From Climacium dendroides (taxonomy: Eukaryota; Streptophyta; Bryopsida; Hypnales; Climaciaceae), in NCBI GenBank assembly GCA_950106755.1, contig OX467087.1, positions 21,952,047 through 22,016,046 on the forward strand: 64,000 bases of DNA, given 5' to 3'. Under the pieces are notes generated by a model. That model had not been told where the DNA came from. It did no database searches and saw nothing but the letters and a program-made list of their open reading frames with translations. Below are positions 13,901 to 26,119 of the stretch, one piece after another; the stretch's first letter is position 1, and every line of letters starts with the position of its first letter. The translations under genes were made by a program, and so were the position numbers.

Positions 13901-15860
13901 ATCACCTTAATTGCAACGACTATATTATTTCTATAATATCACCCTTGGTAAAAAGTGATATTACAAAGGTGATTGTGAACTACTACTCTATTTTTGTAAT
14001 ATCACATTGTGTGAAAATACGATTTCTATGTATGCATGATTGAAAATATTCTTACAAAATATTTAAAATAATTATTTTAAAGACTTATCCAAATCATTAT
14101 CATGCATTCTATTCAAATATATCAAAATTTTACTAATATCTGATACAATGAAAGTGTAGCACAGCAAGTACGAGCCCTTAGTATTAATGGTAGCATTTGT
14201 GATATTATAGAGGGAGTTATGATTTTAGTAGTATGATGAAGAAACTATATTGATTATAAATGAACCATTGTTATTCATTTACATGCTTACAATTTCATTC
14301 AATTTTTTTTGCAATATCATCTTACTTTAAATCATATTGTTGTGATCTTTTATAATTTCATTCATTCAAAAATGAAATTTTTTTATTGAATATTTGATTT
14401 TCTAGTTTGAGGGTAATACTATTGCAAAAAATTGTCACATTTAAGAAAATGTTGTCCTCTATTTTAATACTCTTGTATTGAAATGTAAATTTTTAAAATG
14501 CCATATAAATTCTTCTTCAATTATAAAAATATAGTAATGACATGTCATGATAAATTTTGAAGCATAATTTTTTTTAGTCAAATTTTATATATTTAGTCAA
14601 AAACACTATGAGAAGAGGTTCATTTTTTCTAATTGGCAAGTGAAGGTCATAGATTAAAAATAACAATGATAGTTGGAGAATTTTGTAGCATTTGTAACTT
14701 TAGAATGTTGAAATTTGAAAATGCCTCGAGGTATCATATAGGTGCGTCTTGGAACTTTGAAGTGTCCAACATTTTTTTCTCATTTTTGGGTCAATTTCTC
14801 AACTTTGATATCAAGTTTTACAAAAAAAAATCAGCATTGTAGTTCATATTAAAGTACGTTTTTCCAACATAAAACAAATAATTCAACTTCCCCATCATTT
14901 CAAAAGAAGTCAACAAAATAGAAATAATATAGCTCATTTCTAATTTTTTAAATTTTCAAATGACAAGATCAATTTATGATTAAGATGCAAAAATCATGGA
15001 ATTTAAATATGCAAGATGAGCAATAGAGTAATTGAAGAAAAATTTATGAATTTATGGATGGTCAAAGTGTTGTAAGTTTTTGTTTTACTTAAAACTTAAA
15101 ACACTCATATTTTGCTTATCGTTCATTTGGTCCTTTTTACATGATGATTTAAAGTTGTTGTATAACTAATATTTTCATAAGAATTTAAAATCGACATCTT
15201 TGTAAAAAAATAAATTGACCAACAAATGATTTGAGAAGTTACGTTAGACATTTAACCTCTAAAGTACTAAATTGTGTTTTTTTGGCAACATAGCAATTGG
15301 GGGCAGCTCACTACAAATCGAGATTTTATTTATTTTTACTAAAATTTTCATAGAACATCTTCCCAAGGAGTCGCTTCAAGGCCTAATAATTTTTATAACT
15401 TTTGACTACATGGTTAAAAAGTTATTGTGCAATATGACATTTTCATTGCATAGCAAGCAACCCGGGCAACTCAAAAACTTCTTTAAAAATCATTTTTTTT
15501 AAAATAAAAATTTGAAATAGATTCTCTAAGTTTACATATAAGTGAAAAGCTTTGAATCATTCCATTTTGATTAATGAGATGAAAATTATGAGGAGTTTTA
15601 GTTTGAGGTAGGTGTGAAGTCAGCCGTTGAAAGTGAGAAATGAGAATCCTATTCCAGTACTAATTGATGGACTTCACTGTCCATTTGACTCTACAAAGAA
15701 GCTAGCCTTTAGTTCCCAAAGAATATTAAGTTGAGACTTTGTTTGCAAATATCATCACTTAACATATTTGGTGGGATTGCCCTTAACTTAATATGCTAAA
15801 ATGTAGTGTTGATACTACATTTATAATAGTTAGTGGCAATTATTGTATCTATAGTAACTG
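11000..15860. other. AT-rich intergenic DNA, no gene seen
   Basis: This is long AT-rich sequence without a recognisable protein. Around 13870-14005 the string TAATATCAC occurs several times, once in inverted orientation, and a related GTGATATTATAG lies near 14200. These could be the remains of a small inverted-repeat element. Nothing else stands out. Confidence 0.5.
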
Positions 15861-15867
15861 ATCTATT

Positions 15868-16228
15868 TCCAACCGTCACCCCATTTCCAATCTATAGGTT
15901 GCTTTCTTTCCGTGAAGTTGTGGTGGAATTCAAGGAGTAGTTGTGGCACATTATAATTGGCTGTAAGGCTATCAATATTGCAACCAACCCTTGGTCAATT
16001 TTGCAATCAGACTATGGTCAGAAATTGAAAGGTCTCTATCACCATTACACGTCAAAGAGAATCTTTTACTAAAAAATTCATATTAATTACATTTTGTATA
16101 ATACAATTTTGAAAAAATATACAATCCTTCCAAACTTTTTTTCCGTACATGGGAAAAATTTTGCATTCAAAAAACCTACGCTCCAAATATGCATTATTGC
16201 TTAAGTGGTTGGAAATGGGTTAGCTACC
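15868..16228. mobile_element. MITE family A, copy 1
   Basis: About 360 bp, closely matching the segment at 16378-16740. Shared blocks include TCAAGGAGTAGTTGTGGC, GCTATCAATATTGCAACCA, GGTCAATTTTGCAAT and GCTTAAGTGGTTGGAAATGG. The ends carry short inverted sequences (ATTTCCAAC at the left, GTTGGAAAT at the right). It has no coding capacity. A third, more diverged copy lies near 26120-26520. Confidence 0.65.
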
Positions 16229-16377
16229 TTATATTAACCCATCATTCTTTGAATTTTGGCTCATGGTGAAGCTCAAATCCATGCATGACAAGAAAACTAG
16301 TCATTGTTGTGTCTTGGACAAGGTGTGGGTCACATATTGGACCCAAATGCACAAAATAACTTAACTTAGAGTAGTTG

Positions 16378-16740
16378 ACCCATTCCCCCCCCCCCTATTT
16401 CCAACTTATAGCCTGCCCTGTTTCCGTGAGTTGTAGCGTAGTTCAAGGAGTAGTTGTGGCGCATTATGATTGGCTACTAGGCTATCAATATTGCAACCAT
16501 TCCTAGGTCAATTTTGCAATTAGCCTATGGTTAGAAATAGAAAGGTCTATATAATCATTATAGGGTTTAGTGAGTCTTCTATTAAAAAATTCATAGTAAA
16601 TACATTTTGTGTAATAAAATTCTGGGAAAATATGAAATCCTTCCAAACTCTGTTTCTGTACATGGGAAAAATTCTGCACACCAAAAATCTGCGCTCCAAA
16701 TGTGTGTGTTTGCTTAAGTGGTTGGAAATGGGTCGCCATC
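16378..16740. mobile_element. MITE family A, copy 2
   Basis: Second copy of the 360-bp family, 150 bases downstream of copy 1 in the same orientation. The left end reads GACCCATT, then a run of C, then TTTCCAAC. The right end reads GTTGGAAATGGGTC, so the termini are inverted repeats of each other. The poly-C run near the left end varies between copies. Confidence 0.65.
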
Positions 16741-16913
16741 CCATAGTGCTAGCTCGCTTGCCTGCTGGGGATGTCCAACCAATTTGTGATGGCAGGCTGT
16801 TGACTCCATGCTCACTTATTAAATGGAGAAGTAGGTTGCTTCCTTCCTAACGAAGCTGATCAATTAATTAGTTAGTACATGAACCAGCCTCTATTCCCAT
16901 TCCCATTCTCATC

Positions 16914-17745
16914 TAAGGTAGTATGGCCTTAAAGTGACCATTTACCAGCTGTTTTGTCTTTTTCATGGGTTTCCATGGACAAAATGATTTTTAGTCCATT
17001 TTTCAGAGAAAGAAAAATAGATGTGGAACACAACACAAGTAGTTTCGTATTTTTCCAAGCATTTTTGAATTATTTATGAATTTTCAAAGATTCAGGTCAT
17101 AGGCACCTGTTTGTGACCATAGGTGTTCCAAAATCTGTCCCCTTGTGACTTATAAAGAAATGTGCATAAACCAAAGACAATGATTGGCTCTTGGAATAAA
17201 AATAATAATTTTTCTTGAATTCATTAACAGACCAGAGAGGTCCATTTAAGGATCACCTAGCATCCATTCTACAGCTACCTACAGAGGACGGTTTGAAGAA
17301 GATGGGCGCTTTAAGGCCATAAGGTAGGATGCTGTAATTGCGACCATCTCCTTGCAATCGCCCCATAGTTGGTTGTAAAATGGATGGGAGGTGATCTTTA
17401 AATGAACCACTGTTGCTATTGAATGAATCAAGAAAAATTTACTTATTTTATTTCGAGAGCCAATCATTTCTTCCCTGATTCAGAAATCGATTTAGAAGTT
17501 GCAAGGGGACAGATTTTGGGAGACCTATGGTCACAAATAGGTACCTACTACAGAAATCTTTGAAAATTCGTAACTAATTCAAAAATGCTTCAAAAAATAT
17601 GAAACCACTTGTGTTACATTCCGCATCCATTTTTCTTTCTCTGAAAAATGAGCTAGAAATATTTCTGTTCATGCAAACCTCTGAAAAAGGCAGATCAGCC
17701 CGTAAAGGGTTGCTTTTAGAGCCTCCTACCTTACTACCTTACATG
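16914..17745. mobile_element. Large foldback (inverted-repeat) element
   Basis: The two halves are imperfect inverted copies of about 370 bases around a short centre near 17330. The left arm begins AAGGTAGTATGGCCTTAAAG and the right arm ends CTCCTACCTT. Inner matches include TTTTTCAGAGAAAGAAAAAT against ATTTTTCTTTCTCTGAAAAA, and GGTCCATTTAAGGATCACCT against AGGTGATCTTTAAATGAACC. No long open frame is present. The arms are far longer than a classical TIR, which is typical of foldback or long-TIR non-autonomous elements. A single-arm relative lies at 25815-26010. Confidence 0.7.
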
Positions 17746-17749
17746 TACT

Positions 17750-19265
17750 CCAATTGTGTGGTGATCGAGTGGTGGAAAGGCCTCATGTTTGTGATCAAAT
17801 TAGAACACATGAATTATAGAATAATAATAATGAGAATGGAGGAGGAAAATCCCTCCTAGTAGGACAAAAGTGCAACTATTCATCCTCGGAATTTTTGTTT
17901 GGAAAGGGGAGATCGTTCTACGATACTTTGACTTTCAATGAGTGCTTTTTCAATTTTTTAAGCCAATGATTCACATGGTGATAAAAATTGATGATTTCCA
18001 AGGTCACCCTGTTGTCCTTTAAGGGTTAAGGTAGACAAGGCCCAACTCCATTCACTACCCACTTCTATCCCTCACTTTCGGATCCAATTTCATCCAGAAA
18101 ATCCACTTCCAAATTTGTTCATTTCTCTAACAAAATCAATGAATTAAATACCTACAAGGGGTAACTTATCCATTCTTTATTGGTGAATGATTATGGATTA
18201 TTCATAGGATGTTAATGATTCCACTCTATGTATGATTTTGCCTTAAAAAATTCACAGAAATTGCAATTTCAATTGAAAAACTATAATTCATTCCACTTGG
18301 TTTTGATTCATGAAATAAGCGCAGAATATGTGAGTTGACCCAAGATATTGAGCTTGCTGCAAATCAGGGTGGTAATAGAGTTGTCAGTCAACCTTGATTC
18401 CCCCTCTCATGATCCAAATTTAGATATGGATGTCATCCATGGAAGCTGGCTGGGACTGCAGAAGGGTGCAGACTGTAACATGGACTGCCTCCAACTAAAT
18501 AAATACACCCCTTCATTCTGTCAGGGTGCTCTTTACTTTTCTGCATGTTTGGAGTCTTCATTGAGATTTCTGTTAGATTTATCAACTGCAGAAGATGGAT
18601 ATGGCACCTCGCCGCGAGGGGAGCCTTTCAACCATCATCATATTCCTTAATTGACCACTTGAATTCTCACTTACTCAAGTCAAAAGATTGACCAGAATTT
18701 CAAAAGGAAGCTTCAGAGCTAGGTATAGTACTATAAAGATGTTCGTCGCTTTTTTCCTTTGTCATACTAGAGTAAACTAGCCATTCATCGCACACATTCA
18801 AGAACTGCACAACCATTGTGAATTATCGCACACATTTAAGAACTACACAACCGTTGTGAATTATCGCACGTAGCAACTGCACAATTCAACTACTAATTCA
18901 ATTGTGATGGGAACAAAATTTTGTATCACCACCTAATGATTGCACACCATGCAGTGAAGGGGCACAAGGAATTTTTGACTAGATTTCAAGTGCATTGCCT
19001 TCAAATTGCAATAAAATTTGTAAAAAAAAATCTTTTTGCATTTTGTTTTTTGAAGGTGAATCTTACCATGACATTTAATAATCATGCAAAATTTCAAAAC
19101 ATTCAAGTTTCTATATTTATGTAGAGAAAGATTTGAATTTAATTTTTGTTAGGTGATTGGCAAGTTTACTATAGCCTTCCCAATGCTTGACTCAATGTAT
19201 GTGAATTAGCAACAATACTCTCTCACAACAATACTCTCGCAGCACAAGAGCCACCTCATTGACTC
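17750..19265. other. Intergenic DNA with a short tandem repeat
   Basis: No recognisable gene. The 100-codon open frame at 18348-18650 has no recognisable motif. A short tandem array lies at 18787-18890 and is listed separately. Confidence 0.5.
18787..18890. repeat. 38-bp tandem repeat, about 2.7 copies
   Basis: Units start at 18787, 18825 and 18863, each with ATCGCAC. The first two differ at only three positions; the third is partial and diverged. Each unit contains GCACAACC/GGTTGTG-like complementary bits. Confidence 0.8.
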
Positions 19266-19268
19266 ATG

Positions 19269-19430
19269 CACTACTAGAAAATTCAGATTTTATGTTGATT
19301 TGGACGTGTTGATCATCAACACTTTTCTATTGATTTTTGTCCAAATCAAGATATTACTGTCCAAATCAACAGAAAAGTGTTGATGATCAATACATCCAAA
19401 TCAACAAAAAAACAGAATTTTCTGGTAGTG
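19269..19430. mobile_element. CACTA-type MITE with 3-bp target duplication
   Basis: A 162-bp palindromic element beginning CACTACTAGAAAATTC and ending GAATTTTCTGGTAGTG. The arms stay complementary inward (TGTTGATTTGGA against TCCAAATCAACA, and GTTGATCATCAACACTTTTC against GAAAAGTGTTGATGATCAAT). It is flanked by ATG on both sides (19266-19268 and 19431-19433), a 3-bp target duplication. The CACTA terminus and 3-bp duplication are the hallmarks of En/Spm-like transposons; this is a non-autonomous member. Confidence 0.85.
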
Positions 19431-19929
19431 ATGCTAAGAAAGAAAATTTTGATTCGCCTTGATGTCTTTCACATCTTTCCCATTTAAAAATTTTCATTCC
19501 TTAATTAAGGTAAAACAACCCATTGTGGTCAAAATGAAGAGTTTGACATCATCTTGTTGTTGAAAATTTTCAATTTTTTTGTCACAATAGTATAAGTGAA
19601 AGACAGCAAGTGCAATTGAATTTTTTTTTTGACAAAGTATGAATTTGCTAGGAATTTTTGAAGTGTTCAGCATGTATATAGACTTTTTCGAAATTTTGAA
19701 TTTTTTTGAAGATAGAAGTCAAATGGACTAGTAGAAGTTAATTACAAATAGAAATAAAGTATGAACTGGGTCAATTAGACATATGGTTAATGAAATGACT
19801 AGTGGACAGCCAGTTGCAGGAGTTGCAGCGGTTAAGGACAAATAGACTTAGGGTTAAGCTACAGTTGGTTATGGCCAAGAAGTATAAGGACGATTAGACT
19901 TTCAGTTTTTTTTTCTCTCTCAAGCGTTT

Positions 19930-20925
19930 GTAGTGATTGCCGCCTTGTCTATTGTACTTGTGTATTCCTTTACTTCAATGCAAATTAGTCTATTCGTCTT
20001 ATAATTGTGTAGCTAGTGATTGGCATTCTTTCTGTTTCGAGTGAGCAACCAGTGATTGGTTTTCTTTCTTGCTTAGGTTTGCCAGTGATTGGCATTCTTT
20101 TGGTTAATTTCTTTGTAGGTCAATTAGTCGAGAGTGGTTTATCTGTCAAATTGACCTTGTGATATTTTATGCAACTAAGTTTTCTAAATGAGTTTGTGGA
20201 GTGATCAAGTCTGCCAAGGATTGGTTGGTCTTAATATGTGAGACAATTAGCTAAGGATTAGCATTGTTCTTTATTTAGTTGATAGTCTAATAGTCTTGCT
20301 GTAAGAGCATTGTTGAGAGAGATTTGGTGAATATGTTCACTTTAATTCAAGCCAGTGATTAGCGTGTTTTATGTCGATGTTTAGTCTATTTGTCAAGTTG
20401 AGAGGAAGTTGTGTCAAATTATAATGATCTGTTAATTTTGAGGTCAAATAGACAATGTTTTAAGGAAGGAAACAATTATTGATTTGTGAATTTGTTTTTT
20501 AGTCAATTAGTCAACAAACCTTTAGTGAAGAAGGTAGCTAGTGATTGGCGAGTTTATCTTCAATTTTTGTGATAGTGTCTGTGGTCAAATTGTTAATGAT
20601 CGGAAAGGCTGATCAAGGTCAAGTGGACTACGGGCGTATAAGCAGGAAGACCAATAGGTGTACTGAACAAGTGAATATTTTTGGATAAGTATTTCCTTGG
20701 CTTTGTTGATTATTTAATTGATGTTAAAATTATTTCTTGATCCATGTTTATAGTTAAGCTCTACTTGTGAGGATAATGATCTTTTATAATTGCCAGTGAT
20801 TGGCGAAATTTATTCTTGAGTTAATGGTTAATTAGCCAAGTTGTGATACCTTTGTTATAATCTAAGACGTTTGAAGTTGAATAGACTATGAGTGTTAAAC
20901 CAATTAACATACTAGTGATTGATGA
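19930..20925 (+). repeat. Interspersed GCCAGTGATTGGC motif
   Basis: An imperfect palindrome GCCA-GTGAT-TGGC or a close variant recurs near 20012, 20050, 20085, 20355, 20537, 20795 and 20913, always in the same orientation. Three copies are followed by a similar TTCTTT-type string. Spacing is irregular (30-270 bp), so this is not a simple tandem repeat. Confidence 0.6.
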
Positions 20926-21835
20926 TATTTTCTAAAATTCAGTTTAAGGTCTAATAGACATGAAATTAGTTCTTGGTTATGTTTTATGCTTAAGTTTTTA
21001 AAAAGGAATATTTTGAGTGTCAATTTGATGTAAGTTGAATCACTAAATATCTAGTCTAATAGTCTCAACAGAGACAATTTATGAAAATGTTTGTGTAATT
21101 GATTGAATATGGTGATGGTTGTTGTTGTAGTTAAATTGTCTGTATTTAAGGATAGATTCTTGAATGCAATATAAAGTTATGTAAGTAATTGAAAGAGTCA
21201 ATTAGACCAGTTAATCGAAGTTCAGATAGAATTACAAATGGTTTGTAGAAATACCAAGTAAAAGATGATTAATTCTTAGTGGTTGTAAGTCAATTGGACA
21301 TGTTGGCATTTGATTGCAAGTGCAAATGCAGGGACTAAGGAGCAAAATCTTTTGTTGTAAGATAGAATCTTTGTGCAAATCTTGTTGTGATCTTATGTTG
21401 GAAAATGACCCAATTGACAACTTGTCGTAGACTAAATCTTTATATAACTCATGTTTTAATCCTATGTGGGAATTTGGATAAATTGACCATTTATTGGAAA
21501 TAGATAAAATTAGTTATGTGTTAGTATAGCAAGATCAATTGACCAAGTAGTATAATTGTTAAATTGTAAATGTGACTGTAGGACTTGGTCCAATTGACAT
21601 GCTGTTTGTTGTAGAGCATGGAGAAAGAAAGCTAATGTGACTATTTGACTAGAACTAAAAATTAAAGGAATGAACCTTCACTTTTGCATGCTCTATATAC
21701 TAAGACAAATTGACCTAACTAATTGTGAAATTTGCATCTTTGCATTAGTAGCAATTAGGCTAGTTAAATAGTTACTGGACCAATTGACAATGAATTAAAA
21801 GGGAAAGTAATTAAGGAAATGATAATTATGTGTAT

Positions 21836-21839
<4 letters not shown>

Positions 21840-21875
<36 letters not shown>
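21840..21875. repeat. (TA)n microsatellite
   Basis: About eighteen uninterrupted TA units inside the 3 kb repeat-bearing element. Confidence 0.95.
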
Positions 21876-21880
<5 letters not shown>

Positions 21881-22469
21881 GTGGTCATGATTAAGTCAAT
21901 AGAATAGGAGCCATGACAATTTGACATTAGAATTCTAATGTAAGACGAAGACAGCATGTCCAATATTTGCATCCATGGGTAATGGATTGTTATTAGAATA
22001 GGCTAGGACAGAAAATATATCCAATCTACATAATTAAACTAACAAATGGGATTTTAATTTTTAATTATAAAGCGCGAGTGATTTACCTACATAAAGGTGA
22101 CCTTAGATACAAAATGATAGATGAATTGACTTTCTCCAATTGAAAGAACCACCACTAGAGGATTCCTTGGATTCTGTTCCCAAGTTTTCCTATGCTACAT
22201 AACCCAAAAGACTTTGTAGACTACCTTAAAACCAACAAAATCTGAATTTGTAATGCTCATCTCACTACCTAATGCCAAAAAAGCCAATATTTACAATGAA
22301 CTTCACACTTAAAAATTAGAAGTTCCTAATGAAGTCAGTGTTCACTCCATTGTTGTCATGTAAGACATTCATTGTGGCCCACATCTCACATACTAAAAAA
22401 AAACACAATGGGTCATTTCCTAGGCGACTGCAATGGATCATTTGACTGCAATGGGTTGTTTTACTTTAC

Positions 22470-25400
22470 TTTATTGAGTTGCAATTTGATCTTGGAAAGT
22501 CATCATTTGAGCAAAGATTAATTACATGGCATTGATTACAAAACATTTAGTACCAAACTTTGCAAAGTAAGTTTAAATCTCAATTAAGGTAGAACAATCC
22601 ATTACCACACAAATTTGCTATCTAATTACTTTGGAAAAGCTATTTGTTAGCTCCTATATTTTTCAAAGACTGAAAAATTTGAGAGAAGTCATTTGCAAAA
22701 AGGATGAAGACATTCTGATAAGAAATGGATTTTTTATGATTTTTCAAAACTAAAGTAATAAATAATAAAGTAATAAAAATAATAAAAATAATAAAATAAT
22801 CACAATTTGATGCGGCTAAAGTTTATAATTAATTATTTTTATTTTATTTTATAATATTAAATAATCTAAACATCACTACACCGATTAAAAAATAAAATCC
22901 AAGAGACATGACTGTTTAGATTGCAAGAGAAGTAGGGAGAACACTCTTTGGAGAAATTTGTGGAAGTTTTCACCATACAACCTAGGACATTGTAATGGTC
23001 AAATGTCTCATAGTAAGAGGCCACATTTGGGGCGTTGGAGTGCTCAGGGGTTAAGGCCTAAATTTTTTTCTAAAGTGGTGGTATTGGGTAGTTCTACCTT
23101 CCTTTCTATTTGAGAGAAACAAAGGATCAAGTGTGAGTGGAGAGGTGTCTGGCTTTCTGTCAACATTTGAATGTCTTGGAACTACTACATTCATTTCTTA
23201 ACACGGTTAACAATAGCGTAATTAATTCAATGTATGTTTGCACAAATTTCATTTGGTGTGGGACTGGTGTTTGCAAACTGAATCTTGACTATGTATCAAA
23301 ACATACTTACTTGCATACTTAGCCAGAAGGTCACTTGAGTGACTCTGCCTAAGTCTTAAAACACTCATTTGTAGAATTATCATTTATCTTAACTGAGATC
23401 TTAACCCATTTAGGATGTTAAGACGAGGAATGGCCTACAATGGTTTTTACTCTTGAGTTTCAACAATCCTAATATATAAGACTTTATTTCTTGTACAATC
23501 TTATTGCAAAAGTCCTAGGTAGTCTCACAAAAAAACTCTATGTTGAAAAAACTTTTTTTATTTTTATTTTTATTTAATTTTTCTTCTTTACATGTAAATG
23601 ACCTTGGTGCTTAGAAGTTGCAATAGTATCTATACACTGTGAGCAATGCATGCATCCTTTAGTAGTTAATGTCCACAAAGATTAAGTAAATCAGATAACT
23701 TCATTCACAATTGGTGTAATTTGTATACAAGACATGACTAGACAAGCAAGGACCAAGGATTGACCCATGTATTGCCCCATCAAAAGATAAATGTAAAACT
23801 TGCTCCCTATTTTCTACTGCTTAAATTTTGTATTTCATCATGCTTCCAAAAATTTGGGGCCTCATGATTGCAAATGTGAATTCAGAATTTGCAAATTTTA
23901 TCATGTGCAGCAAATCAAAATTTCCAGTGTTTTCTGCAACGGTAACACATGGGTCAATCCTCCCTGGCCTCCTGATTCATCAAGGTTCCAGAGTCGCAAA
24001 CTTGTGCAGCCAGGTCAGGAGTGATTTCACATGGGACAGAGATTCAACACCCATAGCTTCATGGGTGCCACGATGACAATATGTTTTCAAAGTTCTAAAA
24101 GTACTAACCCATATTATTTTTGAGCAATACAATACAATACAGGCCCTGAATATGGAGCTCAGTCACTCATTTTCCTTTGGATTGGAAAGACATCACAAAA
24201 CTGACCTCACTCCTCCCTGTTGACTGCAGATTGCCCCCAAATAAACACTCTGGGCACCAACCCATGTGTGTATGTGCACAGCTCAGATTCAATCAGCAGA
24301 CCAGGTCAACCCTAAAAAAAGCTGTGTCAATTATTGGTTCAGGACACCACCACTCTGCCAGCCAGCTTTGCGCTTGCTATGGCAAGCGAGTTAAAACTGA
24401 AACAGAACTTATGCTTGTAGAAACACCACTTTGCTTGTAGAAACACCACTTTGCTTGTAGAAACACCACTTTGCTTGAATGACAATAAGTACATGAAAGT
24501 GGAGGTCAGTTAACTGTTTTCCAAATGTTTAAGTGATATCATATTGTACTTTGGCTCTTTGATCACCAAATTGTCAATGAATAATTTTTTGGTTGAATGT
24601 TGCATTTCATAATTTCCTCAACACAACAGAATGCAAAATGGATCATGTATCTCTCAAGGGCTCACCACACCCATGTGCCACAAATATACGGTACAGTCAC
24701 CCTCTTCTTCTCATGGGAAATAGAGATGAATTAGTTGGAGGACATAAAGTAGAGGTATCCATTTCTGATCAGGTATGCATGTGCAACTTGTAGAGTGCTC
24801 TATTTCTCATCAAGGATGGGTTCAATTCCCAATCAAGCCTTGGAATGCATTCCAACTAATAAGGTCATGAGACACAATTGTCCCAAAGTGGTGAACACAA
24901 AAGCAAGAAGTAGTGAGCAGAAAAATAGTTTGACTAAGATTGGAATTAGAAGCATCTAGTGACTGCCTATGGGTCTGAAGCACTTTATGCCTCCCAAAAT
25001 TCATAGTAATTTCAGTTCAAGTGATAAAATTACCAATTTTTTTTGCAATCCCATCACTGCCAGACAACACTCCAGACCATGCTTATTTGATCAGTTATGG
25101 GTACCTTTCACCTTATTATTGAGGGAGTGAGGTACCAGCTTTGAAATACTTGTTGCCACACTGGGTGTGTCTCGATCTCTTGACTATGGCTCCGTTTGCA
25201 CAGAAAATGCCAGTGTCCTGACATGTAGACCCTGGACCAGGGGAACTCCATAAATGGAAACCATTGTAGCCCCTGCTGGCTGGCCCCTGGCTCCTTTTTT
25301 GTTGTACAGTACAGTACGCACTAGACTATGCACCCCTCATCTCACCTCAAGTCTCAGCGTACTGTGGATCATTGTAGTTCCGTCAGTCGCCACCAGAGGT

Positions 25401-25810
25401 TGGATGCCATCCATATGTGCGGCAAGCTCTTCAACTGCGCCCAAGATGGCTGAGTTTCAAGTAGTTCACGAGTACTCTCTCACAAGGCTTACATGAGAGA
25501 GAGATCAATGCCAAGAATGATGAGTTGTCCTCGCTGCAGGCTGGTGTAGAGACTCCAAGCAGCAGCAGCACCAGTTGCACACAATTTGACCACCGCATCA
25601 CACAAGAATGAAGTGGCAAGGCACTTACTGCCTCGTGAAATGTGGAGGTAAGGTAGGAGGCTCGAAATATGAGCAGGCATTAAGAATTGCCCATATAAGT
25701 GGTTGTGAATGGACATGAAGTGGTTCTGAAATGGACCTTTGTAGTCCTTGAATGAATGGAAAGAAAGAAAAAAGCATTGTTAATGACAAGAGTCAATCAT
25801 ACTCTATTCT
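22470..25810. other. Intergenic DNA, no recognisable gene
   Basis: No protein family can be recognised. The interval near 25150-25720 is richer in GC than its surroundings and has overlapping open frames on both strands. None carries a known motif, and I cannot tell whether it is a relic gene. A perfect 20-bp tandem triplet at 24414-24473 is listed separately. Confidence 0.5.
24414..24473 (+). repeat. Perfect 20-bp tandem repeat, 3 copies
   Basis: The unit CTTGTAGAAACACCACTTTG is repeated three times without a mismatch, followed by the first four bases of a fourth. Perfect identity points to recent expansion. Confidence 0.95.
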
Positions 25811-25814
25811 TTGC

Positions 25815-26010
25815 TTTCCCATTTATTTTCAGAAGCTGCAAGTGAACAGTTCATGGAAGCCCTAGGGACATAAATAGGGACCTATATCACATCTTGTTTG
25901 AAAATTCATAATTAATTAAAAAATGATCCAAAAAATATCAAACAACTTGGGTTAGATGCCAATTCCTCTTTTTTTCAAGGAAAAGTTACCCAAAATATTT
26001 TGAGAAGTTT
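25815..26010. mobile_element. Single arm of the foldback family
   Basis: About 190 bases resemble the right arm at 17470-17700: a CAGAAGCTGCAAG-like start, GACCTAT, a TTGAAAATTC-TAATTAA block, ATGATCCAAAAAATAT, and a CTTTTTTTC-AAGGAAAA block. The partner arm is not seen. It lies just upstream of a family A MITE copy, the reverse of the order at 16.4-17.7 kb, where the MITE comes first. Confidence 0.5.
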
Positions 26011-26119
26011 CACCTGCCCAAAATTCAGTTTCAGTCTTTAGATGCTCACTTTATGGATCAACTAACTTACAAGCCAAAGATACAATGCTCCACACCAACT
26101 ATGGGAGCTAAGCCAATTG

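Larger units (their letters stand above)
19507..22466. mobile_element. About 3 kb TIR-bounded element with internal motif arrays
   Basis: The left end AAGGTAAAACAACCCATTGT and the right end (reverse complement AAGTAAAACAACCCATTGCA) match as inverted termini. A 470-bp element with the same termini and the same subterminal sequence on both sides lies at 59844-60313, so this looks like a long member of that family. I see no transposase. Instead about 2.1 kb of the interior (about 19770-21920) carries dozens of degenerate copies of a near-palindrome like GTCAATTGGAC or CCAATTGAC, and about seven copies of GCCAGTGATTGGC-like 13-mers. A (TA)n tract interrupts it at 21840. The large element could also be two separate copies with unrelated sequence between them. 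Confidence 0.5.
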
